Assembly: GCA_028287235.1 (NCBI GenBank)
Contig: JAQBQB010000010.1
Span: 124,001 to 188,000 of the forward strand
Direction: 5' to 3'
DNA length: 64,000 nucleotides
Origin: Gemmatimonadota bacterium
GTDB lineage: Bacteria; Gemmatimonadota; Gemmatimonadetes; Gemmatimonadales; Gemmatimonadaceae
This document shows, piece by piece, positions 16,024-25,256 of this stretch (positions are counted from its first letter, which is position 1; each line of letters opens with the position of its first letter). The translations under genes and the position numbers were made by a program. The notes beneath the pieces were generated by a model. That model saw only the letters and a program-made list of their open reading frames with translations, was not told the DNA's origin and did no database searches.

Positions 16024-17589
16024 CTACCTCAGCGGCGGCGTAGTCGGCGGCTGACGCCGCCACTTCGTAGCCTGCTCGTACGCGTACGCGAGCTTGATCA
16101 ATCGCGGCTCGTCGAACGCGCGGCCGAGCAGCTGGAGCCCGGCCGGCAGCCGGTTCTCCCGCGTGTACCCCATCGGCACGGTGATCGCCGGCATTCCCGT
16201 GGTCGGTGAGAACACCTGACTGTTGTCGCCCGCCGGCGTATTGAGGTCGCCGATCAGCCGCGGCGGATTGCTCCACGTGGGATAGATCACCGCGTCGAGC
16301 TGCAGGCGGTCCATCGCTCGGGTCGTCGCCTCGCGCAGTCCGTCGCGCACGCGCTGGCGGGCGACGCAGCCGGCCGCCGTGTCCGGCGATTGCTCGAAAC
16401 GCATCGCCGCCTCGAGTCGAGTCTGTATCGACGGATGATATTGATTCCGCCGAACGATCGTGTCGAGCACTTTCACCGGCACGCCGTCGCCCTGATCGGC
16501 CAGCCACCGATTGAACTCCGCCTTGAACGGATTGCACGGCGCGCGGTTCGACCGCTGAATGGAGTCGAGCTCGGGCACGAGCACCGTGTCGACGACCGTC
16601 GCTCCCGCGCGCCGCAGATCCTCGATCGCCTTGGCAAACACGCGCACCACTTCCGTGTCGGGCGCGACGCGCTCGTACGCCTGGCGCAGCACGCCGATGC
16701 GCGCGCCCTTCAGTCCATTGCGGTCGAGCGACGCCGCGTAGTTCGGCAGTGTCCGCCCCTGCACGGCCGTCGTCGCCGGGTCGTCGGGGTCGTAGCCGGC
16801 GACCACCTGGAAGACCGCGACCGCGTCGGCCACGCTCCTCGCCATCGGACCGGCGATGTCCGCAAACAGGCTGAGCGGCGCGATGCCCGCTCGGCTCGTG
16901 AGCCCCATCGTCGAGCGGATGCCGACCAGCGCGTTGTGCGCGCTCGGTCCGCGAATCGAGTTCCCGGTGTCGGTTCCCAAGCCGACTTCGCCGAGGTCCG
17001 CCGACACCGCCGCCGCCGTGCCGCCCGACGATCCCGCCGTTACCCGGTCGAGCGCGAAGGGATTTCGCGTGTACCCAGGCAGCAGTGAGTTCACCGTCTC
17101 CACCGGGCTGAACGCGAATTCCGCCATATTAGACTTCGCTAATACGACTGCCCCCGCCTCCTTGATGCGTCTCACCTGAAACGCATCCTTCGACGGCCGG
17201 TATCCCTTGAGCGCGATGTTCCCCGCCGCCGTCTGCAGCCCGATCGTCTGGAAGTTGTCCTTCACGATCATCGGGACGCAGTGGAGCGGCCCCACGAACT
17301 GCTTCGTCGCCGCGTAGCGCTTGTCGAGCGAATCCGCGGTCGCCAGCGCGTCGGGATTCACCACGGTGATCGCGTTGATCGCCGGCCCGCGCTTGTCGTA
17401 GGCGTCGATGCGCCGCAGATACGCCTGCACGAGCGACCGGCAGGTGAGCCGTCCGGCGCGCATCGCGGCGTGGACGTCGGCGATCGACGTCTCGTCGACG
17501 CGAAACGGACGTTGCGCCCCCGCCCCCTCCGGAAGTGCGACCGCGAACGAAAGCGCTACGACGGCGACGGCGACGGAACGGCTGAGCAT
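16024..17589 (-). CDS. Exported amidase-signature family hydrolase
   Basis: A 521-residue amidase-signature enzyme with a Sec signal peptide (1-25, ending GAGA/Q). The Ser-cisSer-Lys triad is visible: K110 in MIVKDNF, S187 in AGSSGGTAAAVSADLG, and nucleophile S211 in GTDTGNSIRGPS, with the usual 24-residue spacing between the serines. The family hydrolyses amides by acyl transfer; the substrate is unknown. The start at 17589 is chosen because it begins the signal peptide; the open frame upstream belongs to the overlapping TPM gene region. It lies 25 nt after the TPM gene on the same strand, so it may be co-transcribed. Confidence 0.88.
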   Translation of the reverse strand: MLSRSVAVAVVALSFAVALPEGAGAQRPFRVDETSIADVHAAMRAGRLTCRSLVQAYLRRIDAYDKRGPAINAITVVNPDALATADSLDKRYAATKQFVGPLHCVPMIVKDNFQTIGLQTAAGNIALKGYRPSKDAFQVRRIKEAGAVVLAKSNMAEFAFSPVETVNSLLPGYTRNPFALDRVTAGSSGGTAAAVSADLGEVGLGTDTGNSIRGPSAHNALVGIRSTMGLTSRAGIAPLSLFADIAGPMARSVADAVAVFQVVAGYDPDDPATTAVQGRTLPNYAASLDRNGLKGARIGVLRQAYERVAPDTEVVRVFAKAIEDLRRAGATVVDTVLVPELDSIQRSNRAPCNPFKAEFNRWLADQGDGVPVKVLDTIVRRNQYHPSIQTRLEAAMRFEQSPDTAAGCVARQRVRDGLREATTRAMDRLQLDAVIYPTWSNPPRLIGDLNTPAGDNSQVFSPTTGMPAITVPMGYTRENRLPAGLQLLGRAFDEPRLIKLAYAYEQATKWRRQPPTTPPLR

Positions 17590-17614
17590 CGGCGAACCTG
17601 GAGGAAGTTGGATG

Positions 17615-18535
17615 TCAGATTGTATCTGACGAGCCGCCTCCTGAAAACCCGCCCCCGCCGCCAAAGTCGCCGCCGCCCGACGAGCCGCCGGAGCCCCCGC
17701 CGTCCCCACCCCCGCTGCTCGAATCGGTCCCGCCACCCAAGCCGGACATCCAGAACGGCGGGCGGCGACGGCGCTCGTCCTCTTCATCGTCGTGAGCACG
17801 CGTGAACATCATCGTCGGCGAACGTGCCGCCCGCCGGCGCACGGCGATGACGACCGCCAGGAAGATGACCACCATCACCACGAACAGCGCACCAACCACG
17901 GCGTCGCTCCCGTCGGCCTTCTTCACTGCAGGCGCTTGCACCGGCGCCACCGGAGTAGCCGCGGTAGCCGCCGTGCCGTGCGACGCAAAGTCTTCCCGCA
18001 CGAGCGCCGCGGCCACCGCCCACCCCGCGAGGTACGCGGCATCGTACTGCTTCGCCTTGAGGCCGTTGCGCATCGCGGCTGTGATCGTGCGCGAGCGTGC
18101 GTCGGTGATCGTTCCCTCGAGACCGTTGCCGACTTCGATCCGGAAATTCGGCCCGGCCGTCTTGGTCTTGTCGGGCACGTAGAGGATCACGAGCCCGCGA
18201 TTGCGCAGCGGGTCGCCCGGCTGTCCCGCCGTGCCGATGCGCCAGGTACGTCCGATGTACAGCGCCGCCTCTTCGATCGGCCGCCCGCCGAGCGTTGGCA
18301 GCGTCACCCACGCGACGTCGGTGCCGGTCGCCGACTGGAGCGCCCGCGCGCTGTCCTGGAGCGCGGCCACCGTCTCCGGCGACAGCAGATGCGCCGAATC
18401 GAGAACGAAGACGTGCGCGGCGTTCGGCGCCGGCGGCACGTAGCGCGCGATCGGCGGCGGCGTCTGACCGCCGGCGACGGCAGCCACCCCCAGCACCAAC
18501 AGGATCGTGACCGTTCGGCGAACAGCAGCGGACAT
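17615..18535 (-). CDS. TPM-domain (DUF477) membrane protein with Gly/Ser-rich tail
   Basis: About 306 residues: signal peptide, an extracytoplasmic TPM domain (roughly 40-190; LSPETVAALQDSARAL, VILYVPDKTKTAG, FRIEVGNGLEGTITD), one transmembrane helix (about 215-238) and a cytoplasmic tail rich in Gly and Ser ending GGGFSGGGSSDTI. This is the standard layout of YgcG/TPM_phosphatase proteins, several of which act in membrane or photosystem repair in other organisms. GGAG 5 nt before the ATG at 18535 supports that start over an upstream GTG. It faces the two-component operon divergently. Confidence 0.88.
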   Translation of the reverse strand: MSAAVRRTVTILLVLGVAAVAGGQTPPPIARYVPPAPNAAHVFVLDSAHLLSPETVAALQDSARALQSATGTDVAWVTLPTLGGRPIEEAALYIGRTWRIGTAGQPGDPLRNRGLVILYVPDKTKTAGPNFRIEVGNGLEGTITDARSRTITAAMRNGLKAKQYDAAYLAGWAVAAALVREDFASHGTAATAATPVAPVQAPAVKKADGSDAVVGALFVVMVVIFLAVVIAVRRRAARSPTMMFTRAHDDEEDERRRRPPFWMSGLGGGTDSSSGGGDGGGSGGSSGGGDFGGGGGFSGGGSSDTI

Positions 18536-18648
18536 GCGCGCTCCAGCGAAAGTGGCTTTCACAGAACCTGCACAAAAACCGTGTTGTCGGAACCCGTGCC
18601 GCCACCAATCTTACGGGGCGACACCCGCGTGTGTTTCCCTTCCCGCTC

Positions 18649-20400
18649 ATGGCCGGCTGGCATCTTCCGTCGCTCTCCGAGTCGCTCCGCGTTCGCCGAT
18701 TCCGGTGGCCGCTGTTCGTGCTGCTCGCCAGCATCGGCCTCACCGCGATCGCGGCCATGGAGGCGCAGCGCACCGTCCGCTCCCAGCGCACGGTCGCCGA
18801 GCGGGCGTTGCGAGAGTACGCGAGCTTCGCGGCGTGGAGCTACGCCCAGCATCTCGTCGACACGCTCAACCTGATCGAGCGCGAATCCGTGGGCGCCGTG
18901 AACCACGGCATGAACATGCACACCAACCCCGAGGTGCCGGCGGCGCGCGAGCTCGCGCACTACCTGCCAATGAACGAGGAGTGCATGTGTCACCGCGCCC
19001 TCAGCGGCGTGAATCCCGACGCCTTCTTCGCGATCAAGATCGGCTCGAACGCGTTCGACGTCGGCGTGAACACCCATCCCGACGCCGCCGACGGATGGGA
19101 AGTCGACCGGCCCCTGGCCATGTCGATGTCCATGCCCGCGTCGCTCGATCGCACCTACGATCCGCTCGAGCGGCGCTGGCTGCTCGACTCCCTCACGCGT
19201 CGCGTACGCCGGCTCGGCGAGCCGGATCACGGCTTCACGCTCGTCGTGGGACACGTCGCCAACCAGCCGCGCTTCTTCGCCTATACCTTGATGCCCACGT
19301 CGTGGGGCGACACCATGGTCTACGGCGCGCGCTACTCCAACGCCACGTTCGTCCGCGTGCTCGAGGGCGTGCTCGATGGATCTGGCCTCCTGCCGGCGAC
19401 GTTCACCGAAGGCCGCCGCAACCGCGACGTCGTCGCCGTGCGCATTCGCGACCGCGCCGGCAACACGCTCTTCGACTCGGCGCCGGGCGTCACGTCGCCG
19501 CTCGACGCGCACGTCGATCTTCCGGCCCGCGCCGGCCTGCTCGGCGTCGACGCGGTGATTCGTCCCGAGCTCGCCGGCGCGCTGCTCATCGGCGGATTGC
19601 CGGCGTCGCGGCTTCCCTTCCTCTTCGGGTTGCTTGGCCTCGCCGCCGCGCTCTCGATCGTCGCCGTGATGCAGCTTCGCCGCGAAGGCGAGCTCGCGCA
19701 CCTGCGCGGCGACTTCGTGTCGAGCGTGTCGCACGAGCTGCGCACGCCGGTCGCGCAGATCCGCCTGTACCTCGAGACCCTCCAGCTCGGACGCGCCTCC
19801 ACCGACAAACAGCGCGCCTGGTCGCTCGCCCACATCGAGCGGGAGACGACGCGGCTCGCGCACCTCGTCGAGAACGTGCTGCGCTTCTCGAGCCTCGGCC
19901 GCGACGATCCCACGCTGCGCGAGCCGACCGACGTGACCGCGGAGGTATCGCGAATCGTCGACGAATATCGTCCGCTCGCTGCGTCGCGCCGCGCCACGAT
20001 GTGCGTCACCGCCGAGCCGACGCCGAGCATGTCGCTGCGTCCGGACGCGTTGCGCCACATTGTCCTGAACCTCGTCGACAATGCAGTGAAGTACGGCCCG
20101 GCCGGCCAGACGGTTCGCGTCGGCGTGGGCACGCGAGCGAACGACGTCGTGATCACCGTCGACGATCAGGGCCCCGGCGTGGCGCGGGCCGACCGCGACC
20201 GGATCTGGCGAGCGTTCACACGCGGTCGCGCGGCGCAGTCGAACGGCGGCAGCGGTATTGGGCTCACCATCGTGCGCGAAGTCGCCGAAGCACACGGCGG
20301 TTCGGCGCGCGTCGAGGAGTCTGCGGGCGGCGGCGCGCGCTTCGTCGTCGCGCTGCCAGTAGATCCGCCGGTCGATCCGCCGGCCGGGTGGCCGGCATGA
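18649..20400 (+). CDS. Membrane sensor histidine kinase
   Basis: About 583 residues. Two transmembrane segments (near residues 17-36 and 325-343) flank a periplasmic sensor region of about 290 residues that contains the CMCH motif and a Met/His-rich stretch (GMNMHTNPEV, AMSMSMPAS). The kinase core follows: H-box SSVSHELRTPVAQIRLYLE, N-box NLVDNAVKYGP, G1 DDQGPGV and G2 GGSGIGLTIV. Its stop overlaps the response-regulator ATG (ATGA), so it forms a two-component pair. The Met/His/Cys-rich sensor region might bind metal, which is speculative. A GTG 18 nt upstream is an alternative start. Confidence 0.92.
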   Translation: MAGWHLPSLSESLRVRRFRWPLFVLLASIGLTAIAAMEAQRTVRSQRTVAERALREYASFAAWSYAQHLVDTLNLIERESVGAVNHGMNMHTNPEVPAARELAHYLPMNEECMCHRALSGVNPDAFFAIKIGSNAFDVGVNTHPDAADGWEVDRPLAMSMSMPASLDRTYDPLERRWLLDSLTRRVRRLGEPDHGFTLVVGHVANQPRFFAYTLMPTSWGDTMVYGARYSNATFVRVLEGVLDGSGLLPATFTEGRRNRDVVAVRIRDRAGNTLFDSAPGVTSPLDAHVDLPARAGLLGVDAVIRPELAGALLIGGLPASRLPFLFGLLGLAAALSIVAVMQLRREGELAHLRGDFVSSVSHELRTPVAQIRLYLETLQLGRASTDKQRAWSLAHIERETTRLAHLVENVLRFSSLGRDDPTLREPTDVTAEVSRIVDEYRPLAASRRATMCVTAEPTPSMSLRPDALRHIVLNLVDNAVKYGPAGQTVRVGVGTRANDVVITVDDQGPGVARADRDRIWRAFTRGRAAQSNGGSGIGLTIVREVAEAHGGSARVEESAGGGARFVVALPVDPPVDPPAGWPA

Positions 20401-21086
20401 CGGCCGCGCGCATTCTCGTCGTCGAGGACAATGCGGATCTCGCCGCCGGCATCGAGTACAATCTCGAGCTCGAGGGCTACGACGTTCGCATCGCCGACGA
20501 CGGCCGCAAGGCCATCGAGGCGGCGGCCGATTGGCGGCCGGATCTCGTGCTTCTCGACCTGATGCTGCCCGGCGTCGACGGCTATCACGTGCTCCAGGCG
20601 ATGCGCACGGCCGGCAACCACGCACCCGTCATCATTCTGTCGGCGCGCGGCGAAGAGTCCGACAAGGTGCGCGGCTTTCGTCTCGACGCCGACCAATACG
20701 TCACCAAGCCGTTTGGAATTCTGGAGCTGCTCGAGCGAATCGCCGCGCTGCTGCGCCGCACCGCGCGCGACAGCGGCGACGGCAAGCCCCAGACGCTCGC
20801 CTTCGGCGACGTGACCGTGGACATGGGCTCGCGCAGCGTGACGCGCGCCGGCCACACGGTTCCGCTCACGCCGAAAGCATACGAGCTGTTGCTCGCGCTG
20901 GTGCGGCGCGACGGTGTCGTCGCGAGCCGCGCCGATCTGCTGAAAGAGGTGTGGGGCTACGGCGCGTTCATCATGACGCGAACGGTGGACTCGCACGTCG
21001 CCGAGCTGCGGCGCAAGCTCGACGACCCGGACCGGCCGCGGCACATCATCACCGTGTGGAAGGTGGGCTACCGCTTCGAGACGTAG
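20397..21086 (+). CDS. OmpR/PhoB-family response regulator
   Basis: A 229-residue protein: receiver domain (VVEDNADL acidic pair, phospho-acceptor Asp in LVLLDLMLPGVDG, switch Ser in ILSARGEE, Lys in VTKPF) followed by a winged-helix DNA-binding domain (LTPKAYELLLAL, RTVDSHVAELRRKL, VWKVGYRFE). It is translationally coupled to the preceding kinase by a 4-nt overlap. Targets are unknown. Confidence 0.95.
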   Translation: MTAARILVVEDNADLAAGIEYNLELEGYDVRIADDGRKAIEAAADWRPDLVLLDLMLPGVDGYHVLQAMRTAGNHAPVIILSARGEESDKVRGFRLDADQYVTKPFGILELLERIAALLRRTARDSGDGKPQTLAFGDVTVDMGSRSVTRAGHTVPLTPKAYELLLALVRRDGVVASRADLLKEVWGYGAFIMTRTVDSHVAELRRKLDDPDRPRHIITVWKVGYRFET

Positions 21087-21108
21087 GCCCGCGGGCTTCG
21101 CCGTGCCA

Positions 21109-21456
21109 TCACGCCTTGAAGACGAACTTCCCGATCCAGCCGCCGAGCGCACCGGTCACCGCCGAGCTCACGGTGCCGAGCAACAGCAGGGTGGCCGGCA
21201 CGTCGCCCAACTGGTACGACACGAAGATGCCGATCAGCGCGCACAGCGCTCCGGCCAGCAGGCCGCCGAGCGCCAGCGACGACGTGGATCCGCCGCGCGC
21301 CCACATGGCATAGGCGAGCCCCGCGACGAGCGAGAAGCCCATGCCGCCGACAGCGAACAAACCGGCGATCGATTTGTTCGAGTGACCGGCGACGACCATG
21401 ACGACCTGCAGGATGGTGCCCAGCACGGTAGCGAGGAGCAAGGCGCGCGAGTTCAT
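21109..21456 (-). CDS. Small four-helix integral membrane protein, unknown function
   Basis: A 115-residue hydrophobic protein with about four transmembrane helices (ALLLATVLGTILQVVMVV, GMGFSLVAGLAYAMW, GGLLAGALCALIGIFVSY, LLLGTVSSAVTGALGGWIG). I recognise no family. I start it at the ATG at 21456, since the codons upstream are Arg-rich and not hydrophobic. It converges on the response regulator gene. The 224-nt gap to 21680 holds no recognised element. Confidence 0.6.
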   Translation of the reverse strand: MNSRALLLATVLGTILQVVMVVAGHSNKSIAGLFAVGGMGFSLVAGLAYAMWARGGSTSSLALGGLLAGALCALIGIFVSYQLGDVPATLLLLGTVSSAVTGALGGWIGKFVFKA

Positions 21457-21680
21457 GGCGGAGTTGGCGAAGGTGAGAAGGCGAGCAAGACGCGGAACAC
21501 ACCCTGCTCGCCGGGAAAGAAGCCACGCTGCGAATGTCTTGAACGATCGTTCAACACACAATCCACCGTACAACTCTCTCACATTTCCGGCACCCCATTG
21601 CCACCGATCGGCGCCTCTGCGAGCGTACGATGGTGCGCGATCGCGTTCGTGCCTAGCACTCCATCACTGCCGAGGTCTCT

Positions 21681-22628
21681 GTGCGTGCGTCGACGGCCCT
21701 TTTCAATTCATTCATTGCCCTCTGCAGCGCCGCCACGTTGAGTGGCGCGCAGCAAGCTGCGGCCAACCGCGACGCAATGCTCGTTTCGCCGGTATGGCTC
21801 GCCGCGCATCTGCACGACGCCAATCTCGTCGTGCTGCACGTGGGCGACCGCGCGGACTACGCATCGACGCACATTCCCGGTGCGCGCTACGTGGATCTCG
21901 ACGACATCTCCGTCTCCGATCACTCGGCGATGAACGGCGGCGCGCCGGCCGGGAACGGCTTGACGCTCGAGATGCTCCCCGCCGATCAGCTCCGCGCCAA
22001 GCTCGCGTCACTCGGCATCTCCGACAACTCGCATGTCGTCGTGTACTTCGCCAAGGACCGGGTGTCGCCGTCCACGCGCGTCGTGTTCACGCTCGATTAC
22101 GCGGGGCTCGGCAAGCGCACCGCGTTGCTCGACGGTGGGCTCGACGCGTGGATGCGCGGCGGCCGCCCGGTAACCGACGTCGTGCCGGCCGCGCACACCG
22201 GCACGCTCGCGGCGCTCGAGCTCGCGCCGATCGTCGTCAACGCGGAATATGTTCATGCGCGTGCAGCCAGGCCCGGCGTGTCGATCGTCGACGCGCGCGC
22301 CGCGGCGTTCTATGACGGCGTTCCGCGCGGCGGGCCGAATCGGCTCGGCCACATTCCGGGCGCGAAGAGCATTCCGTACACCGAGGTCACCGATGCTGCG
22401 TTGCAGCTCAAGACGGCCGACCAGTTGGCCACGCTATTCTCCAAGGCCGGCGTGCAACCCGGTGACACCGTCGTCGCCTACTGCCACATCGGACAGCAAG
22501 CCACGGCGCTGCTCTTCGCCGCCCGCTCGCTTGGCCATCCGGTGCTGCTCTATGACGGCTCGTTCGAGGATTGGTCGAGACACGCCGAGTATCCGGTGGA
22601 GAATCCGTCGGCGAAGGGGAAGCCGTGA
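21681..22628 (+). CDS. Exported sulfurtransferase with two rhodanese domains
   Basis: A 315-residue protein with an N-terminal signal peptide (1-23). Rhodanese domain 1 (about 32-165) has YFAKDRVSP where the active-site loop should be and lacks the Cys, so it is a structural, inactive copy. Domain 2 (about 183-307) has the Cys at 268 in AYCHIGQQAT followed by a helix, the catalytic loop that carries persulfide. This is the thiosulfate/mercaptopyruvate sulfurtransferase arrangement, here in the periplasm. GAGG 5 nt before the GTG at 21681 supports the start. A role in thiosulfate or cyanide chemistry is inferred. Confidence 0.88.
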   Translation: MRASTALFNSFIALCSAATLSGAQQAAANRDAMLVSPVWLAAHLHDANLVVLHVGDRADYASTHIPGARYVDLDDISVSDHSAMNGGAPAGNGLTLEMLPADQLRAKLASLGISDNSHVVVYFAKDRVSPSTRVVFTLDYAGLGKRTALLDGGLDAWMRGGRPVTDVVPAAHTGTLAALELAPIVVNAEYVHARAARPGVSIVDARAAAFYDGVPRGGPNRLGHIPGAKSIPYTEVTDAALQLKTADQLATLFSKAGVQPGDTVVAYCHIGQQATALLFAARSLGHPVLLYDGSFEDWSRHAEYPVENPSAKGKP

Positions 22629-22708
22629 GTAGGATGTCGTCCTGAGCGCGGCGGCTTGCGCGCTGTCGCGCTGCACCGCATCCTGCTTCCGACCCCCCGG
22701 GAGAGATC

Positions 22709-23344
22709 ATGCCGCGCCTCGCCACCGCACTCGCCACCGCACTCGCCGCCCTTTCGCTCGCCGCCTCGCCATCGCTCCGCGCGCAAGCGCCCACGCCGCC
22801 TCCACCGCCGCGCATCGCCGCCAGCAGCTTCGCGACGGTCGAAGTCCATCTCAACGCACGGCGCATCGGCCGCCAGTGGTACGAGGAAGACGCGAGCCTC
22901 ACCGGGCCGTCGCGCATCGCGATCAGCTATGGCCAGCCGCACGCGCGAGGCCGGGCAATCGTCGGCGGCCTGATCCCCAACGACTCGGTGTGGCGCATCG
23001 GCGCGAACCTCGCCACCACGCTGCACAGCGACGTGGACCTGACGCTCGGCGACTTCGCGATTCCGCGTGGCGACTACTCGCTCTTTCTGGTGCACGCGGG
23101 CAACGCGTGGCAGCTCATCGTCAACAGCCGCACGGGCGAGTGGGGCACGGACCGAGACGCGTCGAAGGACCTCGGCCGCGTGTCGCTCACCCCGCGTACG
23201 ATGCAGGACAATGAGGAAACGCTCACAATGTATCTCGTGCCCGACTCGCCCAACCCGGGCTCCGGCTACGCGGGGCTGAGCGGCGTGCTGCGACTGCGTT
23301 GGGGGACGGTGGAGCTCCGCGCGCCATGGACGGTGAAGCAGTAG
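22709..23344 (+). CDS. Secreted DUF2911 protein
   Basis: A 211-residue protein with signal peptide MPRLATALATALAALSLAA... cut after LRA. The mature part follows DUF2911 closely: RIAISYGQPHARGRAIVGGLIPNDSVWRIGAN (pieces at about 71-102), ATTLHSDVDLTLGDFAIPRGDYSLF, and a C-terminal VLRLRWGTVELRAPW. The family is common in Bacteroidetes and Gemmatimonadota, and its function is not established. A GGGAGA Shine-Dalgarno precedes the ATG. Confidence 0.88.
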   Translation: MPRLATALATALAALSLAASPSLRAQAPTPPPPPRIAASSFATVEVHLNARRIGRQWYEEDASLTGPSRIAISYGQPHARGRAIVGGLIPNDSVWRIGANLATTLHSDVDLTLGDFAIPRGDYSLFLVHAGNAWQLIVNSRTGEWGTDRDASKDLGRVSLTPRTMQDNEETLTMYLVPDSPNPGSGYAGLSGVLRLRWGTVELRAPWTVKQ

Positions 23345-23365
23345 TCCCCGTCCCCCAACGTCGGC

Positions 23366-25153
23366 TCAGCCGTCTGCGGAGTGCTGGCCGTTGGCCAGCG
23401 CCCGCAACGTCTGCTGCGCCTTGAGCGTCTCCGGCGACGGCATCGCGACGCCCTGGAGCTCCTTCACCAACTTGCTGTCGCGATCGTACAGGTCGTTGCC
23501 GAAATTGAGCTGCCCGTCGTTCACGAAGGTCGTGAAGTAGACGATGTACACCGGCAGCTTCTTCGGCAGCGTCACCTGGTGGTTGTCCGCGCCGTCCATC
23601 GCCGAATGGACCTTGTCCAACGGCCATCCGAGCACCCACTCCGCGAGCTCGGCCGGCTTCTCGACACGAATGCACCCGTGGCTGAACGCTCGCACGTCCT
23701 TCTTGAACAGCTCGTGGTTCGGCGTGTCGTGCAGGTAGATGTTGTAGTCGTTCGGGAACAGGAATTTCACGAACCCTAATGAGTTCTTTGGGCCCGGACG
23801 CTGGCGCACCGCCTTGCGGCCGTGGTCGTCGTAAACTTCCATGTCGTTCGCCTCGAGGTAGCCCGGGTTGGCGGCTTCCTTCGGGAAGATCTCCTTCGCG
23901 GCGATCGTCGGCGTCACGTTCCAGTACGGGCGGAACACGACGTACTCCATGGAATCGCTGAACACCGGCGTCGCCTTGTCCTCGTATTCCTGCCCCACGA
24001 TGACCTTCATCTCGAGCGACGTCTGTCCACTGTCGTACGCGGTCAGGCGGAACTCGGGGACGTTGACCATGATGTAACGGTTGCCGAGCGCGCGCGGCAT
24101 CCAGCGGAAGCGCTCCAGATTCGAGGCGATCTGCGCGAGGCGGTACGACGCCGGTACGTTCATCGCGTCGACCGTCTCCTTGCCGAGCATGCTGTCGACG
24201 CCGATGCTGTGGCGCGCCTGGAATGACGCAACCGCACCGGCAAGCTCGCGATCGTAAACGCCGGGGCCAGTGCGCGCCGTCCGAGCCGCGCGCGTCTTCG
24301 CAGCCTTGGTCGCGCTGTCCGGCATCGGAGCGGCGGCCAGTGTGGCGCCCCCCTCGGGGAGGTACCCCTCGGTGCGAAGCCGAGCGCGGAGCGCTTCCAT
24401 ACGTGCCGGTGAATCGCTGTCACCGCGCTTGAGCGCGCGCCCTTCCGGAACCGAGGTCCATCCACCCTTCGTGACAAGGTTCCGGAACGCGGCGAACTGG
24501 TTGCGAAGCGAATCGTACGCCGCATCCTGCGGACGCATGCGCACTAGTCCCGCCGCGAAGTCGTCTTCGCGAAGGGTGAGCGACAGCGCGCTGTCGACCT
24601 TCTCTTCCAACGGATTGATGTGCCACGCCTGGGCGAGCTGCGACGGCTGTTCCTGGCCCGTGAGCATCGTCTCGCCGAGCGCCGTGAAGGCGGAGGAGAG
24701 CAGCACGTCGGCTTCGGCGAGCTGCTGCGCCGTGGCTTTCTTGTCGTCGACCGCGGCCAGCGTGCGGCCCAGCTCCGCGAGCGGGAACGCTTCGAGCTTG
24801 ATCGCGTCGCTGTCCGCGCCGGCGACCGCGTTCAACAGCGCGCCGACCCGCGGCTGGTGCACACCCTTGTCGTCCAACCAGAGCAGCCCGTTGTTGAACG
24901 AGCCATAGAGTTTCTTGACGTGCTTCCACTGGTCGGCCGTGATCGGCGCCGGCGGTGCCGCCGCGAGTCGCGTCTGGACGGCGGCTTGCACTTCCGCCGC
25001 GGGCACGCCCATGTAGACCTCGGCTTTCGGCGGTTGCCAGTTGCGGCTCACTTCGCCGTTCGCGTGCCCGGACTTCTTACAGGCGGCGAAAGCCGTCGCC
25101 GCCATCATCGTGCCAATCGCCGCGAGGCGCAGCGAGCTCTTGTTCTTGGTCAT
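23366..25153 (-). CDS. YcbB-type L,D-transpeptidase lipoprotein
   Basis: A 595-residue protein. The signal sequence ends in AFAAC (Cys 24), a lipobox. A long N-terminal region is followed by a peptidoglycan-binding domain (DRELAGAVASFQARHSIGVD, IGVDSMLGKETVDAMN) and the YkuD catalytic domain with SHGCIRVEKP carrying the nucleophilic Cys. This order is that of the large YcbB/LdtD enzymes that make 3-3 crosslinks in peptidoglycan. The start at 25153 has GGGAGAA about 10 nt upstream. A second, smaller YkuD protein is encoded at 52245-52856. Confidence 0.9.
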   Translation of the reverse strand: MTKNKSSLRLAAIGTMMAATAFAACKKSGHANGEVSRNWQPPKAEVYMGVPAAEVQAAVQTRLAAAPPAPITADQWKHVKKLYGSFNNGLLWLDDKGVHQPRVGALLNAVAGADSDAIKLEAFPLAELGRTLAAVDDKKATAQQLAEADVLLSSAFTALGETMLTGQEQPSQLAQAWHINPLEEKVDSALSLTLREDDFAAGLVRMRPQDAAYDSLRNQFAAFRNLVTKGGWTSVPEGRALKRGDSDSPARMEALRARLRTEGYLPEGGATLAAAPMPDSATKAAKTRAARTARTGPGVYDRELAGAVASFQARHSIGVDSMLGKETVDAMNVPASYRLAQIASNLERFRWMPRALGNRYIMVNVPEFRLTAYDSGQTSLEMKVIVGQEYEDKATPVFSDSMEYVVFRPYWNVTPTIAAKEIFPKEAANPGYLEANDMEVYDDHGRKAVRQRPGPKNSLGFVKFLFPNDYNIYLHDTPNHELFKKDVRAFSHGCIRVEKPAELAEWVLGWPLDKVHSAMDGADNHQVTLPKKLPVYIVYFTTFVNDGQLNFGNDLYDRDSKLVKELQGVAMPSPETLKAQQTLRALANGQHSADG

Positions 25154-25256
25154 TTGGTGGGTTCTCCCTGAATCCTGACGAACAGAAGGCGAATACCGAG
25201 CCACCGCGGCAGAGGGCGCTTTCGGCAGGGCCCCCGGCGAATCACATTTGTGCCTA

